A stretch of 64,000 bases of DNA from SIG480 sp045539475 (GTDB lineage Bacteria > Bacillota > Clostridia > Oscillospirales > JAAYXM01). The translations under genes and the position numbers were made by a program. The notes below the pieces were generated by a model, which was given only the letters and a program-made list of their open reading frames with translations, searched no databases and was not told the DNA's origin. Location: positions 16,758-80,757 of the forward strand of contig JAZQFJ010000003.1 of assembly GCA_045539475.1 (NCBI GenBank), written 5' to 3'. Numbering within the stretch: position 1 is the stretch's first letter; each line of letters starts with the position of its first letter. Shown here piece by piece: positions 15,323 through 23,286 of the stretch.

Positions 15323-17419
15323 CTACTCAACACCGCGGTAATAAAGCCCGCGGGTATATTCGTGCGGAGCGAAAGGTTCGTCTCCGGCATACGCATCAAA
15401 CACCTGCACACACTCGCGCGAGTTCTCACTTGTGAAGTACAGCCGCGCAAACGCCGCGCCGACGCTTTTCCAATCCCGCGCCTTGTCCGCAAGGAAAAGC
15501 TTTTTTGAATTCACGATAAGCGTTCTGTGGTTAAACTCTCGAAGAAGCGGGAAAGCTGCACCGGTGCGGTCACAAAGCACATGATGGCTTCCGCACACGC
15601 ACGCGCCGGTCTGTGCTTTCACGACGCAGTTTTCGCATATCATAAGCGGAAGACGTCCGTATACAACGATTTCCGTGTCTATAATCTTTGATATATCCCG
15701 TATCTGCGGGAAAGTAAGCTCAGGCGAGAGCAATACACTTTGCACACCGGTATGGCGGATTTCGCGCAATGCATAAGAATTGAAAACATTGATGCCGAAA
15801 TCGGCAAAAAGCTCGGAAAAACCAAAGCTCTTTGCAAGCTCAATATGTCCGGTATTTCCGACAGATGCACGGAGGATGCCTGCCTCCGCTGCGTTTTCGG
15901 CATATATGCGGAGCAAATCAACCTCTGTGTCCTTTATTATACGCGGGAAAGCAGCAACAACTGCGCATTTTTCAGATATTTCACGTATTCGGATGATATT
16001 TTTTTCGTCAAACTCGCAAAGCGGGATATACAAATACGCAATATCACGAGAGAGAAGCTCGTCACTTACCTGCGAAATGCTTCTTACAGATACCGTAAAG
16101 CGCGGCGGGGTTTTCCGGTTCACAAGACGAAATCCGGTGTTAAATTTTCCCTCCGGGCGCTCTGTTTTTTCTCCACTCGGAAGCTTTGAGAGCACCTCGC
16201 GGCGCAGTGAGTTAAGCTCTGACAGCGGAAGAGACATTCCTTCATCAAGCTTTATATTTACTTTATTTACAACAAATCCCGTTCCGCCTGTTTTCTTAAG
16301 CTGGGTTTCCACAGCCTCATAGGTCAACGGAACATTACGCGCAGGCTCGGGGACCTTTCCCTCGGCGTATGCGCGCTCTCCCTTTCCGTCAATCGCCGCA
16401 AGCACCGCAGGACGGTCTTTTTCTATTATACAGAACATCTCTATTTCAGATGTTTTTTCAGGGCTGTCTTTTTCATATGTTTTTCTTGCCGCCGCGAGAA
16501 GGTTCTCCGGCGTATTCGTTTCCGTGCGGATACCAAACATTCCTCTGCCAAGCTCTGATTTGTAATATCCCTCGGTAAATCCGCTGCGAGAGAAAATATC
16601 ATTTAAAATCCGCTTTTCCTTATCGGTTGCCGCTCTGCCCTCGTTTAATATCCGTGAATATATTCCCGTGACGATTGCAACATATTCCGCGCGCTTCATT
16701 CGTCCCTCAATCTTAAGAGAAGCAACACCCATATCAGAAAGCTCGGTAATATAATCTGCAAGGCAGAGATCGCGCAACGATAGCGGATATGCATTCGCGC
16801 CGCCTTCTCCAAGCTTATATTGCATACGGCACGGCTGAGCGCAAAGACCGCGGTTTCCGCTTCTTCTTCCGATTACCGCGCTCATCTCGCACTGACCGGA
16901 ATAGCACATACACAGCGCTCCGTGGACGAAAACCTCAATTTCTATCGGGCTTTCCTTGCATATATAGCAAATTTCCTCACGCGAAAGCTCACGCGCAAGA
17001 ACTACGCGTGAAAAGCCGAGTGAGGAAAGATATTTTACACCATCAAGGTTGTGCACCGTCATCTGGGTTGATGCGTGGAGAGCTACCCCGGGCGCAACAG
17101 ACCGGAAAATACGTGCAACGCCAAAATCCGCGACGATGACAGCGTCCACCCCCGCGCGGTTTACATCGCGCGCAAGAGCCTCAACACGTTCAGCTTCGCG
17201 GTCGGTGATGTGGGTGTTTACCGTGACATAAACCTTAACTCCGCGCTTGTGACAGTAATCGCACACAGCGGGAAGGTCGCGCTCGGTAAAGTTTTTTGCA
17301 AGGCGACGGGCATTAAAGTCCCCGACGCCGAGATAAACAGCATCCGCGCCGTTGCATACGGCGGCGCGGAGTGCTTCCATGCTCCCTGCAGGAGCAAGAA
17401 TTTCAGCTTTTTTCTGCAT
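15323..17419 (-). CDS. U32-family peptidase, RlhA-like
   Basis: A 698-residue protein of the U32 family with a C-terminal extension (DUF3656-like region). The N-terminus AEILAPAGSMEALRAAV, HASTQMTVHN and the cysteine-rich EVFVHGALCMCYSGQCEMSA...GLCAQPCR region carry the family's Fe-S-ligating cysteines. Family members act in tRNA or rRNA hydroxylation (for example RlhA) or as collagenase-like peptidases; RNA modification is the likelier role for this layout. Its ATG overlaps the zapA stop (TAATG), so translation is coupled. Confidence 0.88.
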   Translation of the reverse strand: MQKKAEILAPAGSMEALRAAVCNGADAVYLGVGDFNARRLAKNFTERDLPAVCDYCHKRGVKVYVTVNTHITDREAERVEALARDVNRAGVDAVIVADFGVARIFRSVAPGVALHASTQMTVHNLDGVKYLSSLGFSRVVLARELSREEICYICKESPIEIEVFVHGALCMCYSGQCEMSAVIGRRSGNRGLCAQPCRMQYKLGEGGANAYPLSLRDLCLADYITELSDMGVASLKIEGRMKRAEYVAIVTGIYSRILNEGRAATDKEKRILNDIFSRSGFTEGYYKSELGRGMFGIRTETNTPENLLAAARKTYEKDSPEKTSEIEMFCIIEKDRPAVLAAIDGKGERAYAEGKVPEPARNVPLTYEAVETQLKKTGGTGFVVNKVNIKLDEGMSLPLSELNSLRREVLSKLPSGEKTERPEGKFNTGFRLVNRKTPPRFTVSVRSISQVSDELLSRDIAYLYIPLCEFDEKNIIRIREISEKCAVVAAFPRIIKDTEVDLLRIYAENAAEAGILRASVGNTGHIELAKSFGFSELFADFGINVFNSYALREIRHTGVQSVLLSPELTFPQIRDISKIIDTEIVVYGRLPLMICENCVVKAQTGACVCGSHHVLCDRTGAAFPLLREFNHRTLIVNSKKLFLADKARDWKSVGAAFARLYFTSENSRECVQVFDAYAGDEPFAPHEYTRGLYYRGVE

Positions 17420-17730
17420 TATTTCGCAGACAGACGTGCAATTTCACGCTTTAAGTCCATAATCTCGGACTTCATGCGGCTGCCGTCCTCAAGGTAATCC
17501 TTGAGCTGGGTGCGGAGATTTTCCGCAGTTTCAAGAGCCTTGTAATATTCATCGGAGATGTTCACGGCAGAAAGAATCGCCGCCTCGATGAGAGAAAAGT
17601 TGCCGCCCTTCAAAACCTCATTGACCTTTACATCAACGTGTGCGGCGACGCGGCGGGTGTATTCCTCGTTCTCGCCGCTGACAAGACGGAGCTCCACCCC
17701 GCCGATGTTTACCGATATCGCGTTTTTCAT
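17419..17730 (-). CDS. zapA: ZapA-like cell division protein
   Basis: A 103-residue ZapA. The N-terminus (AISVNIGGVELRLVSGENEEYTRRVAAHVD) is the FtsZ-binding head; residues 65-103 form a coiled coil for dimerisation. It bundles FtsZ filaments at the division ring. ATG 17730 is preferred over the upstream GTG 17745, which overlaps the GGAGG. It is encoded 1 nt overlapping the U32 gene, a frequent pairing in Firmicutes. Confidence 0.88.
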   Translation of the reverse strand: MKNAISVNIGGVELRLVSGENEEYTRRVAAHVDVKVNEVLKGGNFSLIEAAILSAVNISDEYYKALETAENLRTQLKDYLEDGSRMKSEIMDLKREIARLSAK

Positions 17731-17759
17731 GACCTCTACCTCCACATTATGAGTTTATA

Positions 17760-18980
17760 TTATTTTATAATCGCTTTATGGAAGACCTTTTTGCCCTTCT
17801 TTATCTTTACGCCGGCACAAAGCGCATCCTTTGATACGACAAAGTCTGCCGCCGCGACCTTCTCACCGTCAAGTGCAACGCCGCCCTGCTGAACAAGGCG
17901 TCTTGCCTCACCCTTTGACGGGCAGAGACCGCAGAGAAGAAGAAGGTCTAAAATTCCAACACCATCGCCGACATCCGCTGATGATAACTCTGTTGTCGGC
18001 ATATTTGCGTCGTCTCCGCCGCCGGAGAAAAGGCTTCTTGCGGCATCGCGCGCCTTATCCGCCTCTTCCTTGCCGTGGACAAGAGCCGTAAGCTCGTAAG
18101 CAAGAAGCTCTTTCTTTTCGTTGATGCGGGAATCTTCCCACTTTTCAATCTCGTCAATTTCCTCAATCGGAATAAACGTGAGCATACGGATACACTTCAT
18201 AACATCGGCATCGTCAACGTTTCTCCAATACTGGAAGAACTCAAACGGGCTTGTCTTGTTCGGGTCAAGCCACACAGCCCCGCGCGCGGTTTTGCCCATC
18301 TTCTTTCCCTCGGAGTTGAGGAGAAGCGTAATCGTCATTGCGTGGGCATCCTCGCCGAGCTTTTTGCGGATAAGCTCGGTGCCGCCGAGCATATTGCTCC
18401 ACTGGTCGTTGCCGCCGAACTGCATATTGCAGCCGTATTTCTGATACATATAGTAAAAGTCGTAAGACTGCATAATCATATAGTTGAACTCAAGGAACGA
18501 AAGTCCCTTTTCCATACGCTGCTTATAGCACTCCGCGCGGAGCATATTGTTTACGGAGAAGCATGCGCCAACCTCACGGAGAACATCAACATAGTTAAGC
18601 GGGAGAAGCCAGTCTGCATTATTGACCATCATCGCCTTACCCTCACCAAACTCGATAAAGCGCTCCATCTGCTTCTTGAAGCAATCGCAATTGTGCTGAA
18701 TCGTTTCCTGCGTCATCATAGAACGCATATCTGTACGTCCCGACGGGTCACCGATCATCGCCGTACCGCCGCCGATGAGAGCAATGGGGCGGTTGCCTGC
18801 CATCTGCAATCTCTTCATAAGGCAAAGCGCCATAAAATGACCGACATGGAGAGAGTCTGCAGTGGGGTCAAAACCGATATAGAACGTAGCGCGGCCGTTG
18901 TTTACAAGGTCGCGGATTTCATCTTCATTTGTTACCTGCGCGATAAGACCGCGGGCAACAAGCTCTTCATAAATCTTCAT
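17760..18980 (-). CDS. tyrS: Tyrosyl-tRNA synthetase
   Basis: A 406-residue class I synthetase that charges tRNA-Tyr. Signature HIGH variant is HVGHFM near residue 47; the KMSKS variant is KMGKTA near residue 230; the C-terminal S4-like domain (LLLLCGLCPSKGEARRLVQQGGVALDGEKV) binds the tRNA. No T-box leader was found upstream although many Firmicutes tyrS genes have one; only a simple promoter is visible. Confidence 0.96.
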   Translation of the reverse strand: MKIYEELVARGLIAQVTNEDEIRDLVNNGRATFYIGFDPTADSLHVGHFMALCLMKRLQMAGNRPIALIGGGTAMIGDPSGRTDMRSMMTQETIQHNCDCFKKQMERFIEFGEGKAMMVNNADWLLPLNYVDVLREVGACFSVNNMLRAECYKQRMEKGLSFLEFNYMIMQSYDFYYMYQKYGCNMQFGGNDQWSNMLGGTELIRKKLGEDAHAMTITLLLNSEGKKMGKTARGAVWLDPNKTSPFEFFQYWRNVDDADVMKCIRMLTFIPIEEIDEIEKWEDSRINEKKELLAYELTALVHGKEEADKARDAARSLFSGGGDDANMPTTELSSADVGDGVGILDLLLLCGLCPSKGEARRLVQQGGVALDGEKVAAADFVVSKDALCAGVKIKKGKKVFHKAIIK

Positions 18981-19024
18981 AGTGAAAAAACCATCCTTTA
19001 ACCACTCATTTTACATATAAATAT

Positions 19025-19053
19025 AATATAACACAGAAAACGGGAAATTGCAA
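19025..19053 (-). promoter_or_regulatory. Promoter of tyrS
   Basis: On the minus strand TTGCAA (19048-19053) and TATATT (19025-19030) are 17 bases apart. The short leader (about 40 nt) leaves no room for a T-box. The remaining bases up to 19158 show nothing else. Confidence 0.65.
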
Positions 19054-19158
19054 GGAAAAAGGGGGCGGTTTGGTACAAAACAACATAAACTTTTCCAATC
19101 CACTTCAAAATGCATTGAAAGAACATCTTAATGTGAATATTTAATCGGATGCAGACTA

Positions 19159-19195
19159 AACGGCTGAAACCGGAAGATTTCCGATTTCAGCCGTT
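19159..19195. terminator. Hairpin terminator after the YhcG-like gene
   Basis: A 17-bp stem with one G-U type mismatch (19159-19175 with 19179-19195) and a 3-nt loop lies 69 bases past the YhcG stop. The T-rich tract is on the plus-strand side, so orientation is ambiguous. Confidence 0.6.
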
Positions 19196-19263
19196 ATTTT
19201 ACTTTTTCGCTAAGTTCTTTACAAAACTCTCAACCATTTCAAGTTGCTCGTCATTTAGTTTCT

Positions 19264-20289
19264 TTAACTTTCTTTTTCTTCATGCCACTTTTCCAAAACG
19301 GCTTCTACCTGCTGAATCAACTGTTCCTTATCAGGCATATACACTACATATTTTGAAGCGAAAATCTGGTTAGACAAACCTCCGAGAGCATATTGCACAT
19401 CAAAATTACCTTTATCGGTACAGAGAATGATACCTATAGGTGGATTATCATCTTGGTCATTTACCTCATTTGCATAATAATTCAAATACATATTGAGCTG
19501 ACCGACAGCTTCCGGCATGAGCTTTGTAGTTTTCAGTTCAATCAATACATATGAACGTAAAATTTTATTATAGAATACCATATCCACATAATAGTGATGA
19601 TTTGAAAATGTCACCCGCTGCTGCGTGCCGACAAACATAAAACCACGCCCCAACTCCAACAAGAATTTTTCAATCTGCTCAACGAGAGCTTTTTCAAGAT
19701 CACTTTCGAGGAATACCTTATCTTCCGGAATCCCCAAAAATTCAAAAACATAAGGATCACGGATAACATCCGCAGGTTTTTCTATTTCATTGCCTTTCAT
19801 AGCAAGTGACAATACTTTTTCCTTGTTTGCATCACCGCTTGAAAGAAGCAACCTTTCAAAAAGAGAGCTTTCAATTTGGCGGCGAAGTTCGCGAACTGAC
19901 CAACGAGCATTAATACACTCTTTCTCATAAAAAGACCGCTTTTTCTCATCAGATATTGTTTGAAGCTCACAATAATGCGACCATGACAACTGTCCAGACG
20001 CTGTCTGGACATCTTTATGTGTCAAATAAAACTGACGCATATTGGAAAGATTAGAACGTGAAAATCCTTTTCCAAACTCTGTTGTCAACACTTTAGAAAG
20101 TTGTCGCAGAGACTGTCTTTCATATTCCGAATCACCGATATGCATAGCTTCATCTTCAACAATAATTTTTCCGATTTGCCAATAAGTGTTAAGAAGCGTG
20201 GTATTTACTTCCAAAGCGACTTTTTGCCGTGCGTTTTCAAGCAATGATTTGATTTGCTCGACAAGATTATTATTTATCAATTCCTTCAT
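19264..20289 (-). CDS. YhcG/DUF1016-type PD-(D/E)XK nuclease
   Basis: A 341-residue protein. The N-terminal DUF1016 helical domain (NTTLLNTYWQIGKIIVEDE, GFSRSNLSNMRQFYLTH, LSWSHYCEL) precedes a C-terminal PD-(D/E)XK nuclease fold with LERFMFVGTQQ-like GFMFVGTQQRV, DMVFYNKILRSYVLIELK, where D and ExK are catalytic residues. Members occur alone or next to type I restriction systems and are suspected to act in DNA defence or repair. Here it stands alone with its own ribosome site (GGAGG) and no methyltransferase nearby. Confidence 0.88.
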   Translation of the reverse strand: MKELINNNLVEQIKSLLENARQKVALEVNTTLLNTYWQIGKIIVEDEAMHIGDSEYERQSLRQLSKVLTTEFGKGFSRSNLSNMRQFYLTHKDVQTASGQLSWSHYCELQTISDEKKRSFYEKECINARWSVRELRRQIESSLFERLLLSSGDANKEKVLSLAMKGNEIEKPADVIRDPYVFEFLGIPEDKVFLESDLEKALVEQIEKFLLELGRGFMFVGTQQRVTFSNHHYYVDMVFYNKILRSYVLIELKTTKLMPEAVGQLNMYLNYYANEVNDQDDNPPIGIILCTDKGNFDVQYALGGLSNQIFASKYVVYMPDKEQLIQQVEAVLEKWHEEKES

Positions 20290-20420
20290 AAGTTGCCTCC
20301 GTCGCTTAAATAACCTTTTTAAACATTAATATATTTATTGATTTTTCTATCCGTTTTTTCGTTAAAACTCAATATGGATGATCAATTATCTTTTTGCATC
20401 AGATAAACTTCAGAATTTCC

Positions 20421-20459
20421 AAAGGACTTGTAGCAAAATACCTTCACTACAAGTCCTTT
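20421..20459 (-). terminator. Terminator of the CD1247-like/efp unit
   Basis: AAAGGACTTGTAG (20421-20433) pairs perfectly with CTACAAGTCCTTT (20447-20459), 11 bases past the leftward stop at 20470. It shares TTGTAGCAAAAT and CCTTTACT with the palindrome at 5201. Confidence 0.8.
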
Positions 20460-20469
20460 ACTCTTTTAA

Positions 20470-20922
20470 TTATTCGTGGTCGTGGCCGTGGCAGCCGCAA
20501 TCGCAATCATCATCGTCGCAGATGCACTCGTCCATATCAAATTCGAGGTCTTCACCGCAGCCCGGGCACTGGATTTTGCCGAGGGCGAGAATATCCTCAT
20601 CAACCATAATGGAATCGCCGCAGGTCGGACAAACTACTTCATAGTGAAAATCCTCACAGTCGCAGTCCTCACCGCAATCGCATTCATCATCGTCACAGTC
20701 GCATTCATCAAATGCGCCTTCAAGCTCTAAAAGCTCTTCTGCAACCTCATCAAGCTCTTCGGACATCTCATCCGTGATCTGCTGAAGGTCAGAAACAGCT
20801 TCGCAAAGCTCGTCAATGACTTCCGTCATGGCAACCAAAAGCTTGCCTTCCTTTGTGGAAGTGTCTATCTCCAGTCCGTCAAAAAGACCGCGGAGATATG
20901 ATGCTCTTTCAAGTATGTTCAT
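20470..20922 (-). CDS. CD1247-like acidic cysteine-rich zinc-ribbon protein
   Basis: A 150-residue protein. Residues 1-70 are a helical domain (MNILERASYLRGLFDGLEID) of the type found in the Clostridioides CD1247 family. The rest is very acidic and Cys-rich: a run of alternating Cys and Asp near residues 72-92, a zinc ribbon (CPTC...CPGC, residues 98-120) and a tail CDCGCHGHDHE. Strong metal binding is expected. Its function is unknown. It lies 22 bases after efp and likely shares its transcript. Confidence 0.75.
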   Translation of the reverse strand: MNILERASYLRGLFDGLEIDTSTKEGKLLVAMTEVIDELCEAVSDLQQITDEMSEELDEVAEELLELEGAFDECDCDDDECDCGEDCDCEDFHYEVVCPTCGDSIMVDEDILALGKIQCPGCGEDLEFDMDECICDDDDCDCGCHGHDHE

Positions 20923-20944
20923 GGAATATATCCTCCGAAAAAAC

Positions 20945-21505
20945 TTACTTCGCGCGCTCTAAATACTCGCCTGTTCTTGTGTCAATCTTAATTCTGTCGC
21001 CGATGTTAATGAAGAGCGGAACGCGGACTTCTGCACCTGTCTCAACAGTTGCCGGCTTTGTAACGTTTGTTGCTGTATCGCCCTTAAGACCCGGCTCTGT
21101 CTCCGTAATCTCAAGCTCAACAAAGTTAGGCGGCTCAACGCTGAAAACGTTGCCCTTGAAAGAAAGAAACTTTACTACCATATTTTCCGTAACGAACTTG
21201 AAGCTCTCCGGAAGCTTGTCTGCGTTAAGCGGCTCCTGCTCATAGGTTTCTTCATCCATGAAGTAATAAAGCTCACCGTCGTTGTAGAGATACTGCATAT
21301 CCTTGCGCTCAACAAACGCCGGCGGGAACTTGTCCGTCGGGTTGAAAGAAGTTTCAACAACAGCACCTGTAACAACGTTGCGATACTTTGTACGGACGAA
21401 AGCTGCGCCCTTACCCGGCTTAACGTGCTGGAACTCGATAACCTGCATTACCTGACCATCCATTTCGAACGTTACACCGTTTCTGAATTCGCCTGCTGAA
21501 ATCAT
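20945..21505 (-). CDS. efp: Translation elongation factor P
   Basis: A 186-residue EF-P, which rescues ribosomes stalled at polyproline. The KOW-like N-terminal domain has the modifiable loop KPGKGAAFVRTK, with Lys at the loop tip; two OB domains follow, ending in IKIDTRTGEYLERA. The length is standard. Ribosome site TTGGAGGA is present. Confidence 0.97.
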   Translation of the reverse strand: MISAGEFRNGVTFEMDGQVMQVIEFQHVKPGKGAAFVRTKYRNVVTGAVVETSFNPTDKFPPAFVERKDMQYLYNDGELYYFMDEETYEQEPLNADKLPESFKFVTENMVVKFLSFKGNVFSVEPPNFVELEITETEPGLKGDTATNVTKPATVETGAEVRVPLFINIGDRIKIDTRTGEYLERAK

Positions 21506-21593
21506 TTTAATTTTCCTCCAATTTTATATCATATTAAATCTTTTTATATTTTACCCTATATTGAGCTATTTTGCAAGTAAAACTTTGAAATTT

Positions 21594-22028
21594 TTACCGA
21601 TTTTCACACAAAACTCTTACACCAAGGGGGTAAACCTCTTTCCCGAAGCCGCAAATCATGCCCTTACACACCGCCGAAATGACGGAATTGTGACGGAATT
21701 CCTCTCTTGCATGAATGTTTGAGAGGTGCACTTCAACACACGGAAGCTTGATTGAGCTTATCGCATCGCGAATCGCGATGCTGTAATGAGAATACGCGCC
21801 GGCATTTATCACAACGCCGTCAAATCCCTCGTCATACGCGCGATAAAGCGCATCTATTATCTCACCCTCGCAATTAGACTGAAACGCCACTATCTCTGCG
21901 CCGAGAGCTTCTGTCTTTTCCTTTGTGTACGCAATGATGTCCGAAAGGGTGTCGCTTCCGTAAATCTCCGGCTCACGCTTGCCGAGAAAATTAAGATTCG
22001 GTCCGTTAATTATCATAATCTTTTTCAT
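21594..22028 (-). CDS. aroQ: Type II 3-dehydroquinate dehydratase
   Basis: A 144-residue enzyme of the shikimate pathway, converting 3-dehydroquinate to 3-dehydroshikimate. Visible are NGPNLNFLGKREPEIYG with the catalytic Tyr, FQSNCEGEIID, INAGAYSHYSIAIRDA, and EVHLSNIHAREEFRH with the general acid/base His region. It overlaps yqeG by four bases (ATGA). Confidence 0.95.
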   Translation of the reverse strand: MKKIMIINGPNLNFLGKREPEIYGSDTLSDIIAYTKEKTEALGAEIVAFQSNCEGEIIDALYRAYDEGFDGVVINAGAYSHYSIAIRDAISSIKLPCVEVHLSNIHAREEFRHNSVISAVCKGMICGFGKEVYPLGVRVLCENR

Positions 22029-22465
22029 TCAAACATTCTCCTTTTCCCGAGCGGCGGAACCTTTATCGCGAGAATGCGGCTTCGCTTAGCTCCTATTATG
22101 TCGGTTATTATCTTATCCCCGACGAGCGCAGTTGTTTCTCGCGTTCCGCCGAGTTCCTCCATTGCTTTTTTTATCGTTCTCCGGCTCGGCTTTCCGCTTC
22201 GCCAGAAGTGAGCAATTCCGATAGGCTTGCAGAACTTTTCCACCCGCGCCTGCTTGTTGTTTGACACAACGGCAAGCTTTATCCCGTGTGCGGCAAGGTC
22301 CTCTACCCAACGCATAACGCGCTCATCCGGAATTTCATGCTCGTATTTTGCAATGGTATTGTCAAGGTCTGCAATCAGCACCTTTATGTTTATCGCCTCT
22401 AAAAGCTCTCCCGTGAGCTCATAGATGTTTTCTATCTTCATATCTGGAACAAAAAGCGGGAACAT
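22025..22465 (-). CDS. yqeG: YqeG-family HAD phosphatase
   Basis: A 146-residue HAD-superfamily protein. Motif I is LIADLDNTIAKYE (nucleophile and acid/base Asp); motif II is LAVVSNNKQ; Lys is in GKPSRRTIKKA; motif III is ALVGDKIITDIIGAK. YqeG-type proteins are phosphatases, and some act on phosphatidylglycerophosphate. The start at ATG 22465 follows GGAGGT by five bases; two earlier ATGs lack a ribosome site. Confidence 0.88.
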   Translation of the reverse strand: MFPLFVPDMKIENIYELTGELLEAINIKVLIADLDNTIAKYEHEIPDERVMRWVEDLAAHGIKLAVVSNNKQARVEKFCKPIGIAHFWRSGKPSRRTIKKAMEELGGTRETTALVGDKIITDIIGAKRSRILAIKVPPLGKRRMFE

Positions 22466-22548
22466 CTCATACCTCCGCATATTGTGTTTTTTCATCTAAT
22501 ATTATTAGTATAGCATATATTATACCGGATTACAAGGAGGTGCTGTTC

Positions 22549-23286
22549 TTGAATATGCATATTCTCCGCACGGCAACGGAGCTTGGATGCACAACGCACC
22601 GGAAGGAAAAGTGCGGACTTCTTTCATATTATGCCCGCGGAAACACGCTTATGTGTGAAAAGCTTTCTCCCGAAGTAACGGGGGATGTTTTAGTTATCTC
22701 CTCCGACGGTGCGGACACACATATCGCGCCCTCAATATATGACGAATGCCGGCGAAGAAGCTGCCGTTCTGTCTTTCTGGATGCAAACGAAGAAAACCTC
22801 GCGTGTGCCGGCACCCTCGGGGAAATCTCAGCATCTCTTTCCCGACGCGGAATTTCCGTTTTCTGCCCTCTTGCATTTGCCGATTCGTGTTCTGAGGCAA
22901 CGCCCGTTGCAGAATGCGCGGTCTCCGGAGGGGAGCTTTCGGAGTATCTGACGTATCTCATGCGCACTCACCGCCGCATTGCGCTCTCCATCCCACGCAG
23001 GTGCACGGATTTTTCCATGCCCCTCTTTTCTTTTTCCGGACGCGAATTGTCTGCACGTGAGTTCCGCAATATTCGCGACCGATATGGTGCGCAGTGCTTT
23101 TTCTCACCGCAGCTTATTTCAAACTATTTTATATATTCGTCCGAGCCGGATTCTGCCGGTTTCGTTCTCTATGACGATGCGCGCACTATCTCAGAAAAAA
23201 TCCGTCTTGCGCGCAGGCTGGGAATTGAGAATGTTTTTCTTGCATACCGGGAAATCGCGGATATTTTTGAAGATATATTGTTTTAA
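22549..23286 (+). CDS. Hypothetical protein with GH18-like C-terminal half
   Basis: A 245-residue protein that I cannot assign firmly. The pattern of short beta strands and helices, and a C-terminal phrase GFVLYDDARTISEKIRLARRLGIENVFLAYREIADIF, recall the end of a glycoside hydrolase 18 barrel. The catalytic DxxDxDxE motif is not visible and there is no signal peptide. The likely start is TTG 22549, eight bases after AAGGAGG; GTG 22540 overlaps that site and ATG 22555 is too far. It is the only rightward gene in a long leftward stretch, and its stop overlaps the rqcH stop tail-to-tail. Confidence 0.6.
   Translation: MNMHILRTATELGCTTHRKEKCGLLSYYARGNTLMCEKLSPEVTGDVLVISSDGADTHIAPSIYDECRRRSCRSVFLDANEENLACAGTLGEISASLSRRGISVFCPLAFADSCSEATPVAECAVSGGELSEYLTYLMRTHRRIALSIPRRCTDFSMPLFSFSGRELSAREFRNIRDRYGAQCFFSPQLISNYFIYSSEPDSAGFVLYDDARTISEKIRLARRLGIENVFLAYREIADIFEDILF

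Noticed and set aside
18075..19001. Long plus-strand frame opposite tyrS
   Set aside because: It lies entirely over a conserved synthetase gene; codon shadow.
18981..19158. T-box leader for tyrS
   Set aside because: The AGGGTGG-N-ACCGCG core is absent and the promoter leaves only a leader of about 40 bases.
19149..19373. Small plus-strand frame downstream of tyrS leader
   Set aside because: It runs through a terminator hairpin and over the 3' end of the YhcG gene; no ribosome site.
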